DNA of 64,000 nt from Streptomyces sp. GKU 895 (GCA_002027195.1 MWJO01000023.1:1-64000), one strand, 5' to 3'. Shown: positions 45,658 to 55,613, numbered from the stretch's first letter. Program-made: numbers and translations. The notes: generated by a model from the sequence alone, not told the origin.

Positions 45658-47500
45658 ATACGGTGCGTGGTCCAGAAGGACGTGAGATCCGTGCTGGTCG
45701 CCGCCTGGGCCGCCGCCTTGAACTCGGCAGTGGTCGAGACGCCGTACCAGTGTGAACTCGCGTAGCTCTTCAGCAGGTTGGTCATCGCCGTGTCACCGAT
45801 CAGCCGCCGCAGATCGTGCAGGGCGCACTTGCCGTAGCCGTAGACGACGGTGGAGTACCGGGACGAGTGGGCGTCCCAGTAGGCCATGGAGTTGGTGATC
45901 TTCTCCGCCGAGGAGGCCCAGGAGACGCTGTTCCAGCAGTTGGTGCCGGTCTTGCCGAGGGCGAGGTCGGTGGCGTAGTCGGTGAACGACTCGTCCAGCC
46001 AGGGGCTGTTGTACTCGTCGTCGCCGACGATGCCGTACCACCACTGGTGGCCGATCTCGTGGGTGAGCGCGGTGGTGCTGACGAGGTCCAGGACGAAGCC
46101 GGGGTACTCCATGCCGCCGAACCAGTAGTTGTTGTCGATGACCGCGTCCAACTCGCCGTAGGGGTAGGCCCCGAAGCGGCCGGCGTGTGCGTCGACGGCC
46201 GTCTTGGCGGTGTTCAGCATCGACTGCGCGTCGGAGGAGCTGATGCCCGAGACGGAGTAGATGTTGATGGCCGTCCCGGCCGCCGAGGTACCGGAGATCT
46301 TGCTGAACGGGCCCGCCGCCCAGGCGAAGTCACGGACCTTCGACGCGGTCGCCGTGGTGACGGTGCGCCCGCTGGAGCCGGGGGTGTCGGTCGAGGTGCC
46401 GGTGGCCGGGACCAGGAGCGAACTCGGGTGGTCCAGCGTCACCTTGAAGTCGGCGGCCAGGGAGTAGAACGACTCGCCGTTGTTGGTGTACGGGTCCAGG
46501 TGCCAGCCCGAGCCGTCCTTCACCGCGAGCACAGGCAGCGCGTTGCCGATGTTGTTGAACGCGCCGTCATGGCCGAACCGGTCGGCGCCGCTGGGCACGG
46601 TGATGCCCAAGTCAAAGCCGATAGTGGCGGACTGACCCTGCGTCAGGGGTGTCGGCAGGGTGATCTGGAGCGCCGTGCAGGCGACGGAGAGCGAACCGGC
46701 TGTACCGCCGGTGACGTTGGTGACCGTGATCGGCATCGCGTCGCAGGTGCCGTGGTAGTTGTCCCACAGGCGCAGGTACACCTCGCTCAGCGCGGTCGAG
46801 GAGGCGTTGGTGAAGGTGGCGCTCTCGTGGCCGGTCCAGACGGTGCCGGAGGTGTTGCTGCTCAGGTTCACCGTGTACGACGGCGCGGCCGGCGTCCGTG
46901 TCGAGTCCGCCGGCGGGGTGGTGTCGCCGGAGGTGTCGAGGGCGATGTCATCCAGGACGAAGCTGGTCTGGAGGCTGGAGTCCTCGGTGCCGGTGAAGGC
47001 GAGGGTGACGGTCTGTCCCGCGAACGACGACACGTCGAGGGTCTTCTTCACATATCCCGTGGCCTTGTCGAGGTTCGACCAGGTCGCCAGCGTGGTGCTG
47101 CCGATCTTCGCCGTCAGCTTGTCGTAGGCGGTGGACGAGGTGGTCTCGGCGGTGTCGATGTGCAGCCAGAACGTCAGGGTGGCGGTGCTGCAGCCGGACG
47201 GGATCGTGACGCTCTGCGAGAGCGTGTCGGTGTGTGTGCCGCCGGTGCCGTCGAGCCAGGCGAAGCGGGTGCCGCCGTGTGCGGACTGGCCGGAACGGCT
47301 GGTGATCACGCTCGTGGACGACTGTGTCCAGGGCGAAGTGCCGCTCTCGAAGCCGCCGTTGACGACTGCCTGGGTCGGTGTGCAGGCCGCAGCCGCTTCG
47401 GTTGCGGCGACGCCGGATGGGCAGGGAGCAGGGACATGGCGGCCAGCGCGGCGACAGCCAGGGCGCGCACGGCGCCGGATCTGTGGGGGATGGTTCTCAC
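45651..47500 (-). CDS. Secreted M1-family metallopeptidase, frameshift after the signal peptide
   Basis: GTG 47500 behind AAAGGAG encodes a signal peptide ([20 protein letters not shown]). The frame shifts near 47415 into a long intact frame. It carries a carbohydrate-binding-like jelly roll ([15 protein letters not shown] to [12 protein letters not shown]), an M1 N-domain and the gluzincin site [11 protein letters not shown] with the third ligand Glu in [10 protein letters not shown] (HExxH-18-E). The GGMEYPG exopeptidase motif, a variant of GAMEN, is present. Extracellular aminopeptidase. With one base corrected the protein is about 615 residues. As printed, the intact frame lacks a signal peptide. 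Confidence 0.82.
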
Positions 47501-47739
47501 GCGTAACTCCTTTGCGGCGACCGGGATCCCGGTCTGCTCGGCGGCCACCCACCGACAGGGGTGCGTCGGCGGGTAGTCGTGGACTGCGTGCATCGATTGA
47601 CGCGAGCATGCCACACACCAGGAGGTGATGGGGACGGGCACACCGGCTCGAACGCCAAAACACCGAACGTGGATCCGGCGAGCCGGAACCAAGGGGGTGG
47701 TCGCGGCCCGCCATGCCCGGTCTGCCCCCCGCGGGTCTC

Positions 47740-48076
47740 CGTCGTGGTCACTGAGGACAACGCCCACGAGGTCGACGCCATGGTGGCCCTCGTCCAATCT
47801 GGGGCCTCGACCCTCACGTCTACACCACCATGCAGCCGACCTTCTCCGGCACCGGCGAGCCCCTGCTCGTCCAGTCCACCGAGCACCTGCGTAAGCGACC
47901 GGTCCCCAGGGCTGCAACGCCGGCGTCACCTTCTTCCAGCCGACCCCCACGCCAAGGTCTCGATCTGCAAGATCGGCCGTGACGACCAGATCGACCTCAT
48001 GGCCGAGGGCATCGACGGTCTTCGCCGGAACACCTACTGCCAGCAAGCCGACACCAAGAAGATGGTGCACGCATGA
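47740..48076 (+). pseudogene. Unrecognised gene upstream of the GNAT gene, frameshifted
   Basis: Pieces in three frames read [40 protein letters not shown] and HAKVSICKIGRDDQIDLMAE, ending NTYCQQADTKKMVHA at TGA 48074. The last frame overlaps the GNAT ATG by 4 bp, so the two were an operon. Family not recognised; at least two shifts. Confidence 0.45.
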
Positions 48077-49049
48077 GTCCCGTACCTGTCGAGATCCTCG
48101 CCAACCGCCCGCTGGTCGTCCGCCCGACCGCGTCAGCCACGCTCGTCGCAACCAGGGCGCTCGTCATCGAAACGGACGCCGATGCCCTGATGGAGGGCAG
48201 CGCCTACTCCTGCGCGGCCGACGGCGTGTGCCAACCATCGGCCCGGTCCACCCGTCCGTCCTGACCGAGGACCTGTTCACGGACACCCTGATCGCGGCCT
48301 CCACCGAGCGCCGGTTCCTGCCCTACGACAAGCACATCCGCTGGTCCGACAGCAAGGACGAGACCGTCCTCGTCCAGGACATCGTCCACCAACCCAGCGA
48401 GACGCTCATTCCCACGCTGTCCCGACGCGGCGCCGGCATGGTCAAGGTCCACCTCTATGGCACCGAGCCCGGCAGCGCGCTCGCGGCGACCGAGCTGGCC
48501 CAGAAGCTAGCCGCCCAGCGCGGGGCGGCCAAGACACGGATCGTGCGCTTCTCCGGTCCGGAAGTTGCAGACGGGCGCGGTACGCGCATCCAACTCCAGG
48601 ACTTCAAGACGGCCGCCTGCCCGACTCCTGATGGCCCTGTCCGTCTCTTGCGTGAGTGGCCGGCCGGCGTACAAGACACCTTCGCCGGCTTCGCTGAACA
48701 GATGACCGCGGACGGCTTCGCCTTCCTCTGTCGCCTGATGCAGGCAGGAACCGTCGGGCCCGTCCTGACAGCCGTCGTGAAAGGCAAGGTGGCCGGCGCC
48801 ATCGGCCCTATGGAGATCCGACCCGACGCGATCGGCACCCCGCAACTGATGCCACAGTACTTCGGTGTCCTTTCCGAGCACCGCGGCAAGGGGCTGGGAC
48901 GCCTGCTGTGGCGCGCCGCGATGCACTGGGGACAGAACCACAAAGCCGTGTACCAGCTCCTCCAGACCGAAGTCGGAGGCGCCTCGGATCGTCTATGCCA
49001 GTCCGAGGGGCTGACGTCGCTCGGTTTCACGTATTGGCAGGCCGTCTAA
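48073..49049 (+). CDS. GNAT-family acetyltransferase, frameshift near the N-terminus
   Basis: ATG 48073 starts MSPVPVEILANRPLVVRPTA. Near 48232 two extra bases (GTGTGCC for GTGCC) move the sequence to the frame that continues VPTIGPVHPSVLTEDLFTDT to the stop at 49049. The C-terminal half has the acetyl-CoA loop region YFGVLSEHRGKGLGRLLWRAA, followed by LLQTEVGGASDRLCQSEGLT, a typical GNAT motif A and end. Substrate unknown. About 325 residues if corrected. Confidence 0.7.
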
Positions 49050-49085
49050 TCTGCGTCCAGGCCTGGAGGGCCGTGTGATGCCGGA

Positions 49086-49499
49086 TCACATGCCCTCGGT
49101 GAGTTTGCGCAGCGATCGAAGCAATTCGGTGCGTTGTGCGTCGTCGAGGGGTGCGAAGAGGTCCTCAAGTACGCCGATCGAGACCTGCCGGCCTTCGACG
49201 AGTGCGGTGTGCCCCGCCTCGGTGAGGGTGTGCGCGACGCGTCGCCCGTGGCCTGCGGAGCGGACGATCAATCCACGCTCCACCAGCCGGCTCGCCAGGG
49301 TGCCGAACGCCTGATCGCTCTGGAACGTCGCCACGGCGAGCTCATGCCCGGAAGCCCCCGGCATCCGCTCGATGGCGCGCAGGGCATCCCACTGGACGAG
49401 GCTGACCCCGATCTCGCGCAGCGCGGCATCCATCGTGCGGTGGTTGCGGTACTGCGCCCGCTTGATCGCCAGTCCGAGAGCTTCCAGGTCGGTCGTCAC
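49086..49499 (-). CDS. MarR-family transcriptional regulator
   Basis: GTG 49499 gives 137 residues: dimerisation helices, a winged helix (SGHELAVATFQSDQAFGTLA, LVERGLIVRSAGHGRRVAHT with the beta wing) and a C-terminal helix. It is divergent from an alpha/beta hydrolase gene 54 bp away. A TATCAAC direct repeat in the gap is a candidate operator. Likely a repressor of the hydrolase and itself. Confidence 0.9.
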   Translation of the reverse strand: MTTDLEALGLAIKRAQYRNHRTMDAALREIGVSLVQWDALRAIERMPGASGHELAVATFQSDQAFGTLASRLVERGLIVRSAGHGRRVAHTLTEAGHTALVEGRQVSIGVLEDLFAPLDDAQRTELLRSLRKLTEGM

Positions 49500-49509
49500 G
49501 CTGCTACTG

Positions 49510-49530
49510 TATCAACAAGTTTATATCAAC
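49510..49530. promoter_or_regulatory. Direct repeat TATCAAC, candidate MarR site
   Basis: TATCAAC occurs at 49510-49516 and 49524-49530 in an unusually A+T-rich gap between the divergent MarR and hydrolase genes. The 14-bp period places both on nearly the same helix side. Confidence 0.4.
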
Positions 49531-49553
49531 ATGCTTACTCACTAGGGAGCATC

Positions 49554-50328
49554 ATGAGCATCGCCCTGCCCGAGGACCTTCCCGTCATCCAGGCCGCCCG
49601 CCCGCATCCCGCACCGCACTCGTGCTGCACGGCGGGGGCGGGCCCCGGACCGTCGCGCCCGTCGTCGAGCACCTCGCCGCCACCTGCACGCCATCGCGCC
49701 GACCCATCCCGGCTGGGACGGCACAACGCGCCCCCACTCCCTCACCTCCGTCGCACAGCTGGCGGCCGCCTACCTCACGCGCCTGCACGAGAACAAAGAG
49801 CATGACGTCGTCCTGATCGGATCCTCGATCGGCGGGTGGATCGCACTCGAGATGGCGGCGCAGGCCGCCCACGACCAGCGCTACGCAGGACTGATCGGAG
49901 CCGTCGTCGACATCGACGGCGTCGGAGCGGAAGTGGAAGGCGAGCCCGTCGCTGACTTCTTCGCCCTCGACGCCCGCGCCCTCGCCGAGGCCGCCTGGCA
50001 CGACCCGGAGCGCGGATACGTCGACCCGGCCGGCCTCACCGACGAGCAGCGCGCGATCCAGCAGGCGAACAAGCGCACGATCGCCGCCGTCGCCGGCACG
50101 AGCATGAGCGACCCGACGCTGCTCGGCCGGCTCGCTGCGGTGAACGTCCCCACACTGGTGGTGTGGGGCGAGAGCGACCGGATCGTCACACCCGCATACG
50201 GACGGGCCGTCGCCCATGCGATACCCGGCGCGCAGTTCGCCGAGATTCCGAAAGCCGGGCACCTCCCGCACCTCGAAGCCCCGGACGCGACCTGGGCAGC
50301 CATCGACGCTTTCCTGGCACAGCCCTGA
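49554..50328 (+). pseudogene. Alpha/beta hydrolase, two frameshifts
   Basis: ATG 49554 behind GGGAG begins MSIALPEDLPVIQAARP. A second frame gives LVLHGGGGPRTVAPVVEHLA (oxyanion loop). A third, from about 49690, gives the nucleophile elbow LIGSSIGGW (Ser) and runs to the stop at 50328 through VNVPTLVVWGESDRIVTP (Asp) and KAGHLPHLEAP (His). All catalytic elements exist but not in one frame. Substrate unknown; probably regulated by the divergent MarR protein. Confidence 0.75.
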
Positions 50329-50751
50329 CCGAACCGACTACCTCGACGACCAGGCGTGGCAGGACGTGGCGGCAGCGCTGATGGAGCCCGGGGGAGACAG
50401 GCAGTACGAGGCGGACGTCCACTTCAACAATGATCCGGACTGGTCAGGGGCGACCGTTGACCAGGTGCTGGCGGCCGTCCGCGGCGACGACAGCCTGGCC
50501 GTCGTCTTTCTTGCCGACCGTACAACCATGCAGGCCAAGAGCCACCCACTGCTGGCCGTCACCACGCTGACGCGGGAGGAATGCCTGGACGACGAGGACT
50601 ACGAACAACTGAGCGAGTTCGGTGGCGATTTCCGCGTCCTACCCGCAAGACTCCACGAAGTCCACGCGAACCTCAGCATGGGGAACCTGGGCTTCGAGGA
50701 GTTCGTGGCATGGCTCACGATGATCCCGAGGGGATCTTCCGGTCCTTCTGA
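50327..50751 (+). pseudogene. DUF6924-family protein, start lost and end shifted
   Basis: Overlapping the hydrolase stop, the frame reads RTDYLDDQAWQDVAAALMEP, LAVVFLADRTTMQAKSHPLL and LSMGNLGFEEFVA, the DUF6924 pattern. No start codon fits. Near 50708 one missing base would restore MAHDDPEGIFRSF and the natural stop at 50749. Proteins of this family are often encoded in groups with unknown function. Confidence 0.6.
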
Positions 50752-50765
50752 AGCCGAGGGCGCCT

Positions 50766-51626
50766 CTACCCGCTGGTGGGGCTGTTCTGCGGGAAGTCGG
50801 TGGAGCGGGCGAGGTCCTCCCACGCGTTCAGGTCTCGGTCGACGGCGTCGCGTCCGGCGCGGACCAGGCGCAGTGCGTCGGAGCCGAGGACAAGGTGGGC
50901 GGGCGGGTTGGGGGTGTCGAGGATGTGCAGGACAGCGGCTGCTGCCCTGGCAGGATCGCCGAGCTGTCGGCCGCTGGCTTGCTGACGGGCGGCGCGGATT
51001 GGCTCGAACAGGTCGTCGTAGTCGGGGATGGTGCGCGGTGCGCGGATCATCGAACGTCCCGCCCAGTCGGTGCGGAAGGAGCCGGGCTCGATGGCGGTGA
51101 CGTGGATGTTGAACGGGGCGACTTCCTTGCCGATGGCTTCGAGGATGCCCTCGAGCGCGTACTTGCTGCCGCAGTAGGCGGAGACGCCGGGGAAGCTCGC
51201 CAGGCCGCCCATGGAGGTGACGGCCAGGACGTGTCCTCGGCGGCGTGCGCGCATGTGGGGCAGGACGGCTTGGACGGTGGCGGCGGCGCCGAAGACGTTG
51301 ACGTCGAACTGGGCGCGCAGGTCGGCCAGGGGCGTTTCCTCGAAGGTGCCTTCCAGGCCGTATCCGGCGTTGGCGATCAGTACGTCGATCGGGCCGACGG
51401 ACTGCTCCACCCCGTCCACCGCCGCGCGGACCCCCGCGTCGTCGGTGACGTCGAGGATGCGGACGTGTGCGCGCTGAGGGTGCAGGGCGGCGAAGGCGGC
51501 TGCATCTGCCTCCTTGCGGACGGTGCCGACGACGGTGTGGCCGGCATCCAGGGCGGCGGTGGCGAAGGCGCGGCCGAGGCCGCTGCTGACGCCGGTGATC
51601 AGGATCGTCCTGGCCGTGTCGGTCAT
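50766..51626 (-). CDS. SDR-family oxidoreductase
   Basis: ATG 51626 after AGGAG gives 286 residues. A Rossmann fold with TGVSSGLGRAFATAALDAGH (NADP-type glycine motif), DVTDDAGV, NAGYG, catalytic Ser in AVTSMGG, and Tyr-Lys in YCGSKYALEG. It follows the Atu4866-domain gene with a 4-bp overlap and is divergent from an XRE regulator. Substrate unknown; full length and intact. Confidence 0.92.
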   Translation of the reverse strand: MTDTARTILITGVSSGLGRAFATAALDAGHTVVGTVRKEADAAAFAALHPQRAHVRILDVTDDAGVRAAVDGVEQSVGPIDVLIANAGYGLEGTFEETPLADLRAQFDVNVFGAAATVQAVLPHMRARRRGHVLAVTSMGGLASFPGVSAYCGSKYALEGILEAIGKEVAPFNIHVTAIEPGSFRTDWAGRSMIRAPRTIPDYDDLFEPIRAARQQASGRQLGDPARAAAAVLHILDTPNPPAHLVLGSDALRLVRAGRDAVDRDLNAWEDLARSTDFPQNSPTSG

Positions 51627-51913
51627 GCCTGCTGCTCCTTGCAGAGGACGAGGTGCCCGTGGAAGAGGACACCGTCGCGGATGTCTCCGGTGGCGGTGAA
51701 GCCGATGCCGTCGACGTAGTCGAGGTGGCTGCCCGTCACGGCGTAGCGGCCGGTGTACGGGCTGCGGCGTTGGCCGCAGGCGTCGTCGTAGCGGCCCTCG
51801 GCGCGCAGCTCCTGGCGGATGTGCGCGTCCGCGGTCCCCCACAGCCCGACCACGTCCACGGCACCACTCTGTTGCCCGGTGGACTTCTGCGGCGGGTTCG
51901 ACTGGTCTCTCAC
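51623..51913 (-). CDS. Atu4866-domain protein
   Basis: 96 residues from GTG 51913 (AGGGA upstream). The fold is seen in VGLWGTADAHIRQELRAEGR, RYAVTGSHLDYVDGIGFTAT and GVLFHGHLVL, the small lipocalin-like Atu4866 family often encoded next to SDR enzymes in actinomycetes. It overlaps the SDR start (ATGA). Role unknown. Confidence 0.8.
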   Translation of the reverse strand: MRDQSNPPQKSTGQQSGAVDVVGLWGTADAHIRQELRAEGRYDDACGQRRSPYTGRYAVTGSHLDYVDGIGFTATGDIRDGVLFHGHLVLCKEQQA

Positions 51914-51988
51914 GATGCGTTCCCTGTCGTTCTCGGGGGTGGTGACCACCACCTTCGGCGGGTCGTGGAACGGGCACCAGGACGAGTC

Positions 51989-52015
51989 GTGCCTGGGCAC
52001 GGCGCACCCAGGCAC
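51989..52015. promoter_or_regulatory. 9-bp inverted repeat in the divergent XRE/SDR promoter
   Basis: GTGCCTGGG (51989-51997) and CCCAGGCAC (52007-52015) are perfect inverted arms around 9 bp, 30 bp upstream of the XRE start and 75 bp from the Atu4866 start. Likely the operator of the adjacent XRE regulator. Confidence 0.55.
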
Positions 52016-52045
52016 GCCGGGCAGGGGGCTGCTTAGCCTGGGACG

Positions 52046-52888
52046 GTGACCAACAACGATCTCGGAGATTTCCTGCGCGCCCACCGCGCCCGCCTACGCC
52101 CTGACGACGTAGGGCTCGCCTCCTACGGCGCCCGGCGGGTGGCGGGGCTGCGACGGGAGGAGGTCGCCGTCCTGGCCGGTATGAACAGCGACTACTACGC
52201 CCGCCTGGAGCAGGGGCGCGAGCGCAGTCCCTCTGCACAGATCCTCGAAGCGATCAGCAGCGCGCTGCTGATGGACGACGCGGCGCGCGAGCACCTCTTC
52301 CGCCTGGCAGGCACCGCACCGGAAGGGGAGCGCCCCCAGCCCAGAGAGGCGGTGAGCGCCCCGCTGCGGCAGCTGCTGGACGGACATGCGAACGCCGCGG
52401 CGTTCGTCCTCAACCCGGCCAACGACTTCCTGGCCTCGAACGCGCTGGCCGACGCCCTGTTCTCACCGTTCGAGGCCATGGACAACATGGCCCGCATGAC
52501 GTTCCTCGATCCCGCCGCCCGGAGTTTCTTCACCCAGTGGGAGCGGGCGGCGAAGGCGGTCGTCGCCGGACTGCGCCACGCCACGGGCCTCGACCCGCAC
52601 TACGGTCGCCTGCACGAACTGGTCGCTTCTCTGGCCGAGGAGAGCGAGGAGTTCGCCGCCCTGTGGTCCTCGCACACCGTCCACGGAAAGTCACGCGACA
52701 GCAAGCAACTTCTCCACCCCGACGTCGGACACCTCGACCTCACCTACCAGACCTTCGACGTGCGCGGCGCTCCGGGCCAGCAGCTGGTGGTCTACCATGC
52801 CGCCCCGGGCAGCCCGAGCGCGCAGGCGCTGGCCCTGCTCGGGAGTCTGCACGCCACCCGGAGCCGGGAGAACGCCCCGGAACAGTAG
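52046..52888 (+). CDS. XRE-family regulator with MmyB-like ligand domain
   Basis: GTG 52046 gives 280 residues. The helix-turn-helix (RVAGLRREEVAVLAGMNSDYYARLEQGR) is followed by an MmyB-like PAS-type domain (ANDFLASNALADALF, LVASLAEESEEFAALWSSHT, HPDVGHLDLTYQTFDV). Such proteins sit divergently beside SDR genes and repress them until a ligand binds, which matches this arrangement. Confidence 0.92.
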   Translation: MTNNDLGDFLRAHRARLRPDDVGLASYGARRVAGLRREEVAVLAGMNSDYYARLEQGRERSPSAQILEAISSALLMDDAAREHLFRLAGTAPEGERPQPREAVSAPLRQLLDGHANAAAFVLNPANDFLASNALADALFSPFEAMDNMARMTFLDPAARSFFTQWERAAKAVVAGLRHATGLDPHYGRLHELVASLAEESEEFAALWSSHTVHGKSRDSKQLLHPDVGHLDLTYQTFDVRGAPGQQLVVYHAAPGSPSAQALALLGSLHATRSRENAPEQ

Positions 52889-53155
52889 ACCGGCGGCAGC
52901 CACAGCGGAGCCCATCGCACCCCGTGATCCTCCGCAGGTGTGAAGTCGACGGTGAACGCGTGCCGTTCCATCTGCCCTGCACGGCTCCATGGAACGAAGA
53001 GGTGTACCAGGCGTTCCCTCAGGTCCGCACACTCAGGACTGTTGACCTCGCTGCCCTGTCGGCCGTGGCGGCGTGAACTGACTGGATGTATGTGCGGACA
53101 TCATTTGATGTACCGACCCATTGGCGACACTTGCGGAATCTGCCGTAATGGCGCT

Positions 53156-54145
53156 ATGCCGGAATCTCGGGAAGGCCGTCAGCAACGGCCCCGCCGCCTC
53201 TCAGGTGTGGCACTGTTCATTTTGAGCATGTGGAACGCCGCCTCGCCCGCCCTCTTGTTGACCACGGTCCCGTCGCTCATCGTGATCGCCCTCCGGCAGG
53301 AAGCGTCGCCCCGCTACCTGATCCCACTGATGGTTCTCGTGCCCGTGAGCCTCGTCATGGCGGTCAGTGCGCAACGCCAACTCGGCACGGGCGTCACTTC
53401 CCGTCTGCTGGCTGGGCTGAGCGATCAGCGACCCACCGGAGACTGTGACTACGTGCTCTACTTGCGGTCCTTTTTCGTCGACAATGCCCTGTCGCGTCCA
53501 GATCCAGCCGGTGGCGCGCACTTTCTCACCTCGCTGGTGAGCTCCTTCGGATACCGGGACCCCAGCCTCCTCGACGACACCTGGGAGGGCCGTCTGGCTC
53601 AACTCCTGCGCCGTTTCGGTTCTGTGGTCGCCGTGGGGCGCCCCGGTGAGCCACTGCCACTCCCCGGAGCCCGCCGTTTCTACCTGCCTCCGGAAGGCGA
53701 GGAGTGGCAACAGGATGTCGGCCGGGCCATCGGCCGGGCACGCGTGGCAACCGTCGTCGCCGCCGTCGGTGAGGGGCCCGCCAACTCACGGGGCACCCTC
53801 TGGGAGTACTCCGAATCCGTACGGCAACTACCGCCCTCGCGCGTCCTGCTGATCGCCTGTGGCGGACGCGACGCCTACGAGCGCTTCCGCACCAGCGCCG
53901 TTGAGTACTTCGCTGACCGCGCCGTCGAGTTGGCGGCGTGCGGCAAGACGCTCCCCCCGCCGCCCGGTACTCCCCGACTGGCCCGAGCCCCAACGCCCGC
54001 AGAAGGTCAGGAAGGGCTTTCCCCTGCACGGGATCGTGCGCTTCCGCTCCGACTGGACGGCAGAGTTCGTGCACTTCGACCCGACCTGGCAGCGCGGCCC
54101 CACGCCGTACGCGCGCTGGCGCAAGACGGTGCGCACACAGGTTGA
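53156..54145 (+). CDS. Membrane protein with TIR-like domain, module 1
   Basis: From ATG 53156 (53108 is an alternative) two transmembrane helices lie at about 17-45 and 54-71. A soluble domain then opens with DYVLYLRSFFVDN (98-110), FGSVVAVGRPGEPLPLPGAR (154-173), RVATVVAAVGEGP (195-207), TLWEYSE with Glu217, and PPSRVLLIACGG. The order of a beta strand with RSF, a GxPGE loop and a WE helix resembles TIR-like fold domains in membrane proteins. Useful sequence ends at about residue 270. The last ~60 codons are out of frame, and the continuation LPDWPEPQRPQKVRKGF is in the next gene's frame, so modules 1 and 2 were probably one protein. Confidence 0.6.
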   Translation: MPESREGRQQRPRRLSGVALFILSMWNAASPALLLTTVPSLIVIALRQEASPRYLIPLMVLVPVSLVMAVSAQRQLGTGVTSRLLAGLSDQRPTGDCDYVLYLRSFFVDNALSRPDPAGGAHFLTSLVSSFGYRDPSLLDDTWEGRLAQLLRRFGSVVAVGRPGEPLPLPGARRFYLPPEGEEWQQDVGRAIGRARVATVVAAVGEGPANSRGTLWEYSESVRQLPPSRVLLIACGGRDAYERFRTSAVEYFADRAVELAACGKTLPPPPGTPRLARAPTPAEGQEGLSPARDRALPLRLDGRVRALRPDLAARPHAVRALAQDGAHTG

Positions 54146-55613
54146 TCCGTGGCTGGACGCGTTCGAGCAAGACCTGCCGGGTTCCACCGTCGAGCCGGCG
54201 AGGATCCGCTATCACTGGCATCTCAAGCTGCCCGCCGCCTTGCTCGTCGGCTCCATCACGGTTCTCCTGGTTGTGCGATGGAACGACATCGCTCTCTCGC
54301 AGAAGTGTGCCGTACTTCTCCTGCTGGCCTCCATCGTCACCGGACTGGGCAGAGTGTCCGCTATTGCTCGGGGCATGAGCCGCGACGCCGTGCAGGTCCG
54401 CTCACACGGCGACGATCGTGGGGAGGGCGATGCCCCGGCGTCCAACGACCCGGTCATCGACGCCGTCGCGGACTCGTATGTCGCCACCGAGTCCGTCGTA
54501 CGTTGGCCCGGCCGCCGGGGTCTGGGCGTCCTCGTCCTCCGGTGGTACCGCGACACACATATGCGGTACGTCAACGCCCCGTCCCGCCCCTTCCGTCACG
54601 CCCTGACCGCGACCAAGGAGTTGGAGCCCTTCCGCACAACACGTGTGTGGTCGGCGGGATTCGTGCTGCGCACCAGGATGCTGGCGGTCGTGCAGACCGA
54701 CCGAGACATCGACATGACAAGCAGGCGTTTCGGACTGCGCTGGCTCGTGCGACTGGCAGGGTTGCTGGGCACTGTCATCGGGACGACGGTCGGTCTGTTC
54801 CGTGTGCGGTCCGGCGGCCAGATGCTCTCCGTGGCAGCGATCGGCGCACTCACGGCGTACTGGTTCTGGCTCCGGTCACAGCAGGACCACCACCGCATGC
54901 GACAGTTACGACTGCAACCCGCTGTTCCGCGAGACCTCGCCCGCGAACCCAGCGTGCTCTACCTCCGCCCGCATCCCGACGACCCCGTCCCCCAGTCCGT
55001 ATGGGAAGGCCCCCTGGACACCGACCTCAACGCGGTGTTCGACGCCCCGGCGCTGTTCCGCGTCGGCCACATCACGGACCTGACACCCCCGCCCCCACAA
55101 CTGGCCCGACTGCCGCTGCCTCCGCACGACTGGAAACGCACCCTCACCACCGCGCTGCCGTACTGCCATCTGGTCATCATTCCCACCATCGGCACGGCGC
55201 CGGAAACCCTCTGGCAGCTGACCGAGGCCGTACGTCTCCTCCCGCCGTCCCGGGTGCTGCTGCTCCTCCCCTCCGCAGCCGACTGCGCCGAGGAGTACGC
55301 CCGTTTCCGGCAGGCCGCCGTCGAAGCGTTCAGGGAACGCGCGGCCGCGGCCCCCGACGACGAGCGCCCGTACGCCTCTTCTTCATGGTTACCCGCCTCA
55401 CCGCCGCGGGCCTCCCCCGGTGGCCCGGGGACCACGACCTTGCGAGGCGTGATCCACTTCGACAGCTCCTGGCAGTCGAAAGTAGTGACCTTTCCCGTCG
55501 TTGATGCATCGTCCGCGGCGGCTTCCCGTGGAGAGTCCCGCCGCGCACAGCTGCTGCGCATCCGGGCGCAACTACTCCCCCTCCTCCCAGATCTCCCGTC
55601 CCAGCGGAGTTGA
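53859..55613 (+). CDS. Membrane protein with TIR-like domain, module 2 (probably fused to module 1)
   Basis: From about 53970 this frame continues module 1 (GFPLHGIVRFRSDWTAEFVHFD) and then repeats its layout. Helices lie at LPAALLVGSITVLLVVRW and SQKCAVLLLLASIVTGLG, with two more near LVRLAGLLGTVIGTTVGLF and VAAIGALTAYWFWL. A second TIR-like domain has PSVLYLRPHPDD, CHLVIIPTIGT, TLWQLTEAVRLL and PPSRVLLLLPS. The Glu of module 1 (WE) is Gln here (WQ), so the second copy may be regulatory. Its tail TLRGVIHFDSSWQSKVVTF parallels GIVRFRSDWTAEFVHF of module 1. The true start is unclear because of the frameshift in the C run near 53960. Confidence 0.6.
   Translation: MADATPTSASAPAPLSTSLTAPSSWRRAARRSPRRPVLPDWPEPQRPQKVRKGFPLHGIVRFRSDWTAEFVHFDPTWQRGPTPYARWRKTVRTQVDPWLDAFEQDLPGSTVEPARIRYHWHLKLPAALLVGSITVLLVVRWNDIALSQKCAVLLLLASIVTGLGRVSAIARGMSRDAVQVRSHGDDRGEGDAPASNDPVIDAVADSYVATESVVRWPGRRGLGVLVLRWYRDTHMRYVNAPSRPFRHALTATKELEPFRTTRVWSAGFVLRTRMLAVVQTDRDIDMTSRRFGLRWLVRLAGLLGTVIGTTVGLFRVRSGGQMLSVAAIGALTAYWFWLRSQQDHHRMRQLRLQPAVPRDLAREPSVLYLRPHPDDPVPQSVWEGPLDTDLNAVFDAPALFRVGHITDLTPPPPQLARLPLPPHDWKRTLTTALPYCHLVIIPTIGTAPETLWQLTEAVRLLPPSRVLLLLPSAADCAEEYARFRQAAVEAFRERAAAAPDDERPYASSSWLPASPPRASPGGPGTTTLRGVIHFDSSWQSKVVTFPVVDASSAAASRGESRRAQLLRIRAQLLPLLPDLPSQRS

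Noticed and set aside
45816..47576. A 586-codon open frame on the plus strand
   Set aside because: Antisense to the M1 metallopeptidase, whose HEIGH site and family pattern make the minus strand the coding one.
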